A stretch of DNA of 46,374 bases from Pontibacter sp. E15-1 (GTDB lineage: Bacteria > Bacteroidota > Bacteroidia > Cytophagales > Hymenobacteraceae): positions 1-46,374 of the forward strand of contig NZ_JAKVIR010000038.1 of NCBI RefSeq assembly GCF_022601975.1, written 5' to 3'. Of the stretch, positions 43,908-46,374 are shown in pieces; the first letter of the stretch is position 1, and the number at the start of each line of letters is the position of its first letter. Position numbers and translations under genes: made by a program. Below the pieces are notes generated by a model. That model did no database searches and was not told the DNA's origin. It saw only the letters and a list, made by a program, of their open reading frames with translations.

Positions 43908-44030
43908 CCATTCGAACAAAAACAACAACAAAACACTCATAATCAAACAGATAACCTATGCTAGCAACACACATGACTGTGTAATCGTGTAAAATTTGTC
44001 CACATTTACATTTTGCGTACGCTTGTTACC

Positions 44031-44038
44031 TATATTTG
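44031..44038 (+). promoter_or_regulatory. -7 box for the HTH gene
   Basis: TATATTTG matches TAnnTTTG, 33 bp before the ATG. TTTG occurs 15 bp upstream (44012-44015), a little too close for the usual -33 spacing. Confidence 0.55.
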
Positions 44039-44071
44039 TGAAAACACATCACCTTTACACAGACAGGGGAC

Positions 44072-44497
44072 ATGCAGACGACAGATACGAAAACAGGCAC
44101 TCATAGAGGCGAAACGATAAAAGACGCGATCAAAGCAAGCGGTGTGGCCGTGGGGGTGGTTGCCGAAAAGTTGGGCATCAGCCGCAAAACGCTTTACAAT
44201 AAGTTCAAGGAATCGAGCATTCCCTACAGCTTTATCTTGAAATTAGGGGAAATAATACACCACGATTTCTCTCAGGAATTCCCGCATCTGAGTAAAAATG
44301 TAAAAAAGGAGGCGCCAAAGCCGCAAGAGCCCAATAACAATAGCTTGCTGCTCCCCTTCGATGGTGCCCCCCAGGAGCCCTATAAGCCCAATAACATGAA
44401 AGAATGCGAACAGGAGCTGGTAAAGCTTCAGCGGAAATACATCGCGCTGCTCGAGAATTTCAACGAGTTGCTCATTAAAACATCACAATCCAGGTAA
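44072..44497 (+). CDS. helix-turn-helix regulator with coiled-coil tail
   Basis: A 141-aa protein. The N-terminal HTH (about 12-60) reads GETIKDAIKASGVAVGVVAE then KLGISRKTLYNKFKE, a clear recognition helix of the Fis/XRE type. A Pro/Asn-rich linker follows, then a C-terminal coiled coil ECEQELVKLQRKYIALLENF that should dimerise it. Such short regulators in Bacteroidota often control their own or nearby genes. The upstream region has palindromes and a good -7 box. A terminator follows the stop. Confidence 0.8.
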   Translation: MQTTDTKTGTHRGETIKDAIKASGVAVGVVAEKLGISRKTLYNKFKESSIPYSFILKLGEIIHHDFSQEFPHLSKNVKKEAPKPQEPNNNSLLLPFDGAPQEPYKPNNMKECEQELVKLQRKYIALLENFNELLIKTSQSR

Positions 44498-44561
44498 GGC
44501 TTCACCGTTGGTAAGCCAGTGCGGCCTCTTTTGGCGTCTTCTGAACGAGGTATAAACCAGG

Positions 44562-44612
44562 AGAGGGTCCTGTGAATGGCGCTAAAGCTGTCACAGGACC
44601 CTCTTTATTTTA
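44562..44612 (+). terminator. terminator between the HTH and META genes
   Basis: Arms AGAGGGTCCTGTGA (44562-44575) and TCACAGGACCCTCT (44591-44604) pair perfectly, followed by TTATTTTAC. The genes converge, so it may serve both. Confidence 0.88.
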
Positions 44613-44650
44613 CACAGCGTACGTTGGCTGGCAGACTGAGCGTGTGTAAA

Positions 44651-45142
44651 TCAGTCCTTGATTTTGATTTTCAGCTCGTCATGCCCTTCTCTCTCGATGA
44701 TGTCTGGGTTACCGGTTCTGAACGTGGCAACCGCACTGGTGCCTTCAAAAAGCGTCAGCAAGTCGCCGGATATCCTGTAGTTGTCGGCCCGGCGCAGCAC
44801 ATCGAGCATTTTATTCTCCGTTTCTGTCTCGGTGCACGCCATCCGGGTAGTTCGCAGCTCCGACAGTTTCAGTTTCTGCCCGTCGAGGGTATACCGTCCT
44901 GAAAGTCGGTTACAGCCTGTAAAGCCGCTCACATCGCTCTCCTTTTCCTCCAGCCGCAGATAGGCTGTGCGTGTGTTGTTGGGTGACTGGATGCCCTGGC
45001 CTTCCACGGACACCAGCATCCAGTACGCGTCTACAATATTGTCTTTCTCCAGCGTGAGGTTTTTGGGCTTTATGGTGCAGGAGGTGATGCCCGCTAGCAG
45101 CAGCAGTAACAACGCAATCCCAAATGATGCTTTATTTTTCAT
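44651..45142 (-). CDS. META domain lipoprotein (HslJ-like)
   Basis: A 163-aa lipoprotein (lipobox ITSC, Cys22). The META domain covers about 38-145: DAYWMLVSVEGQGIQSPNNT, then VSGFTGCNRLSGRYTLDGQK and the family's RTTRMACTETETENKMLDVL. META/HslJ proteins are envelope proteins linked to heat or novobiocin stress; they may bind small molecules. It is a single gene. Confidence 0.9.
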   Translation of the reverse strand: MKNKASFGIALLLLLLAGITSCTIKPKNLTLEKDNIVDAYWMLVSVEGQGIQSPNNTRTAYLRLEEKESDVSGFTGCNRLSGRYTLDGQKLKLSELRTTRMACTETETENKMLDVLRRADNYRISGDLLTLFEGTSAVATFRTGNPDIIEREGHDELKIKIKD

Positions 45143-45216
45143 AGGTTCATTTTAAAATTAAGAAGTGGCAAAGGCAGTATAAACTGAGCACGCTGGCATA
45201 TATGGTATAAAATTAT

Positions 45217-45261
45217 GTCCCAACAAAAAGCCCACCTGGCAAGTGGGCTTTTTGTTGGGAC
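45217..45261 (-). terminator. strong hairpin terminator of the disordered-protein gene
   Basis: Perfect 19-bp arms (45217-45235 and 45243-45261) around a 7-nt loop, with A5 and T5 runs inside the stem. It lies 11 bp after the stop of the minus-strand gene. Confidence 0.88.
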
Positions 45262-45272
45262 ATGGCAACGGG

Positions 45273-46055
45273 CTATCCGCGGTACTCCCCACGGCCATAA
45301 TTGCCGATGGATGATTTTGCAGAATAGTCGGGGCCAGACTGGCCGCTGCGTTGCTGGCGGCTGTTGTCGCGTGATTCGTTTCGGCTCTGGATGCGGCCAC
45401 CATAACGGAAATCTTCCTTATCGTTGTGGCGATCCTGCCATTGGTTGTAGTTGCGGTTCGGGTTACGGCTGTCTCCGCGGAAGTCGTTGTCGGAACGGTT
45501 GCGGCTGTTTTCGGTCTCTCTGTTATAGCCGCTGTTTCGGTCCCTGTTGTAAGATCTGCCCTCGTCGCGGCCAAAGTCATTATACCTTCTCCCCTGCCCC
45601 TCGCCACCGTAATGGTAGCTGTTGTCCTGCCGTTCGTAGGTGTCCCTGTCGCTGATGCGGTGGCTGTCGTAATGGCTGTTCCTGTCGTTGTTGTCGCGCC
45701 AGCCGGTTCCCCGAGTGCGGTCGTAGCCGCCATTGCGGTCGTTCTGCATGTATGGGTTTGGGTCGCCGTAATGATACTCCTGTGCGGAGTTGCGGGAATC
45801 CCGGGAACCCTGGCGGTTTCCGAAATCACGCTGGTCATCTCTACCAGACCATTTTTGCTCGCTGTTGCTGTTGTAGCTGTTCACGTTGCGGTAGGCGGCA
45901 TCATCGTTGTTCATGCCATAGTAGTTGCCCCGCTGGTTGCTATATCTGTCTCTGTAGTTTTCAAATTGTTCGTCGCGCTGGCCTCTGTTCCGGTCGTTGC
46001 TGCGGTGATCATCGTCACGGTGACTGCGGTTGTAATTCTGGTTATCTCTTTCCAT
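45273..46055 (-). CDS. low-complexity disordered protein, N/R/D/G/Y/S-rich
   Basis: 260 aa with almost no hydrophobic residues: no Leu, no Cys, one Val and three Ile. Asn, Arg, Asp, Gly, Tyr, Ser and Gln make up most of it, with irregular repeats such as RDSRNS, YNRDRNSGYN and RYGGRI. There is no signal peptide or folded domain. The composition recalls phase-separating RGG/prion-like proteins and bacterial desiccation or stress proteins, but no family is recognised. The frame is long, uninterrupted, starts at an ATG and has its own terminator, so it is likely expressed. The opposite strand is also open, as a shadow of the codon bias. Confidence 0.7.
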   Translation of the reverse strand: MERDNQNYNRSHRDDDHRSNDRNRGQRDEQFENYRDRYSNQRGNYYGMNNDDAAYRNVNSYNSNSEQKWSGRDDQRDFGNRQGSRDSRNSAQEYHYGDPNPYMQNDRNGGYDRTRGTGWRDNNDRNSHYDSHRISDRDTYERQDNSYHYGGEGQGRRYNDFGRDEGRSYNRDRNSGYNRETENSRNRSDNDFRGDSRNPNRNYNQWQDRHNDKEDFRYGGRIQSRNESRDNSRQQRSGQSGPDYSAKSSIGNYGRGEYRG

Positions 46056-46309
46056 AGTGTGAGTGGTTTAAGTAATCAAATTTTTCTCCTCCCTATATAA
46101 CGGACGTTAGCCATCAACGTTTTTTTGGGTCAGAATTTATACCCTATCTGATACTTCTACCTGTCTGTTTAACACCCCTGACAGGTGGAGGTCTTTAGCC
46201 TTGCAAAGCGAAGTCACATTCTTTAAAGTCATACTTAGCTTAGCTCTTATACCCCTTGAGATGCTTCACTAAATACGGACAGTGGATTTGCTTAACTTAG
46301 CAAATCAAG
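46056..46309. other. intergenic region before the partial transposase
   Basis: About 250 bp. Near its end GATTTGCT-TAACTT-AGCAAATC (46286-46307) forms a hairpin just before the transposase start, a position where insertion-sequence ends lie. The left end of the element is not certain. Confidence 0.45.
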
Positions 46310-46374
46310 ATGAAAGAAAAACAAGTAGCTGTTAGTCGTCGCAAGTACGACGCGGCCTTCAAAGAGGAGGTGCT
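46310..46374 (+). CDS. start of an IS3-type transposase (partial)
   Basis: An ATG at 46310 opens a frame that runs off the window. It encodes MKEKQVAVSRRKYDAAFKEE and continues. The RKYDAAFKEEV pattern is the usual beginning of the OrfA helix-turn-helix of IS3-family elements. Only 21 codons are visible. Confidence 0.6.
   Translation, partial: MKEKQVAVSRRKYDAAFKEEV

Larger units (their letters stand above)
43528..44071. other. intergenic region with palindromes before the HTH gene
   Basis: About 540 bp, AT-rich. It holds two short palindromes (43681-43692 and 43894-43907) and a good -7 box at 44031. No gene is seen. Confidence 0.55.

Noticed and set aside
45426..46100. A 224-codon valine-rich plus-strand frame opposite the disordered protein
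   Set aside because: Its hydrophobic, repetitive content is the direct complement of the N/R/D codons. It has no promoter and a terminator lies on the wrong side, so the minus-strand gene is preferred.
1..46374. CRISPR arrays, tRNA and rRNA genes
   Set aside because: No regularly spaced direct repeats and no recognisable cloverleaf or rRNA sequence were found by reading both strands. A covariance-model scan would be decisive for tRNA and small RNAs.

Overview
The window looks like a chromosomal segment of a Bacteroidota bacterium, most likely of the Hymenobacteraceae (Pontibacter or Hymenobacter type). The evidence is indirect but consistent: type IX secretion sorting domains, -7 boxes of the TAnnTTTG type, few Shine-Dalgarno sequences, many small lipoproteins, LVIVD-repeat lipoproteins, GMC oxidoreductase/subunit 3 pairs and DUF1080 lipoproteins. 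No rRNA, tRNA, phage or CRISPR locus was found.

Layout. 0-5.3 kb: the tail of an upstream gene, a DUF1080 (3-keto-glycoside hydrolase family) lipoprotein, a small lipoprotein, a sugar-lactone-oxidase-like flavoenzyme, and a translationally coupled pair of a poly-proline lipoprotein and a small membrane protein. 5.3-8.2 kb: an AraJ-type efflux permease flanked by copies of a hairpin repeat, then the relic of an Eco57I-like restriction-modification gene. 8.2-12.7 kb: a giant type IX-secreted adhesin-like protein whose two halves differ sharply in base composition. 12.9-21.5 kb: a CBS-containing site-2 protease, an M3 metallopeptidase lipoprotein, the relic of another secreted protein, a SnoaL-like protein, a GAF protein, an MFS permease and a DUF4168 protein. 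21.5-33.9 kb: a GH30 glycosidase, a pseudouridine synthase, a lipoprotein/outer-membrane pair, an aldo/keto reductase, a three-gene LVIVD/outer-membrane operon, a TolB-like propeller protein, a Tat-exported sugar isomerase/epimerase, a NIPSNAP protein and an ElaA/DUF3820 pair. 34.4-41.7 kb: a Tat-exported GMC dehydrogenase with its subunit 3, a gluconate permease/kinase operon and a Bcr/CflA drug exporter. 41.9-46.4 kb: an AT-rich accessory stretch with orphan small genes, an HTH regulator, a META-domain lipoprotein, a leucine-free disordered protein and the start of a transposase.

The clearest metabolic theme is sugar handling at the envelope. The DUF1080 lipoprotein, the TIM-barrel protein, the GMC/subunit 3 pair, the lactone-oxidase-like enzyme, GH30 and gluconate uptake and phosphorylation could together oxidise glycosides to 3-keto sugars, cleave them and import sugar acids. 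They are dispersed rather than in one operon, so this link is inference.

The clearest unexplained signals are the DNA patterns: GGTATA/TATACC is strongly over-represented throughout, and there are several families of inverted-repeat, MITE-like or REP-like elements between genes. Protein-level oddities are the coupled poly-proline lipoprotein pair, the compositionally chimeric type IX-secreted giant and the leucine-free N/R/D/G/Y-rich protein.
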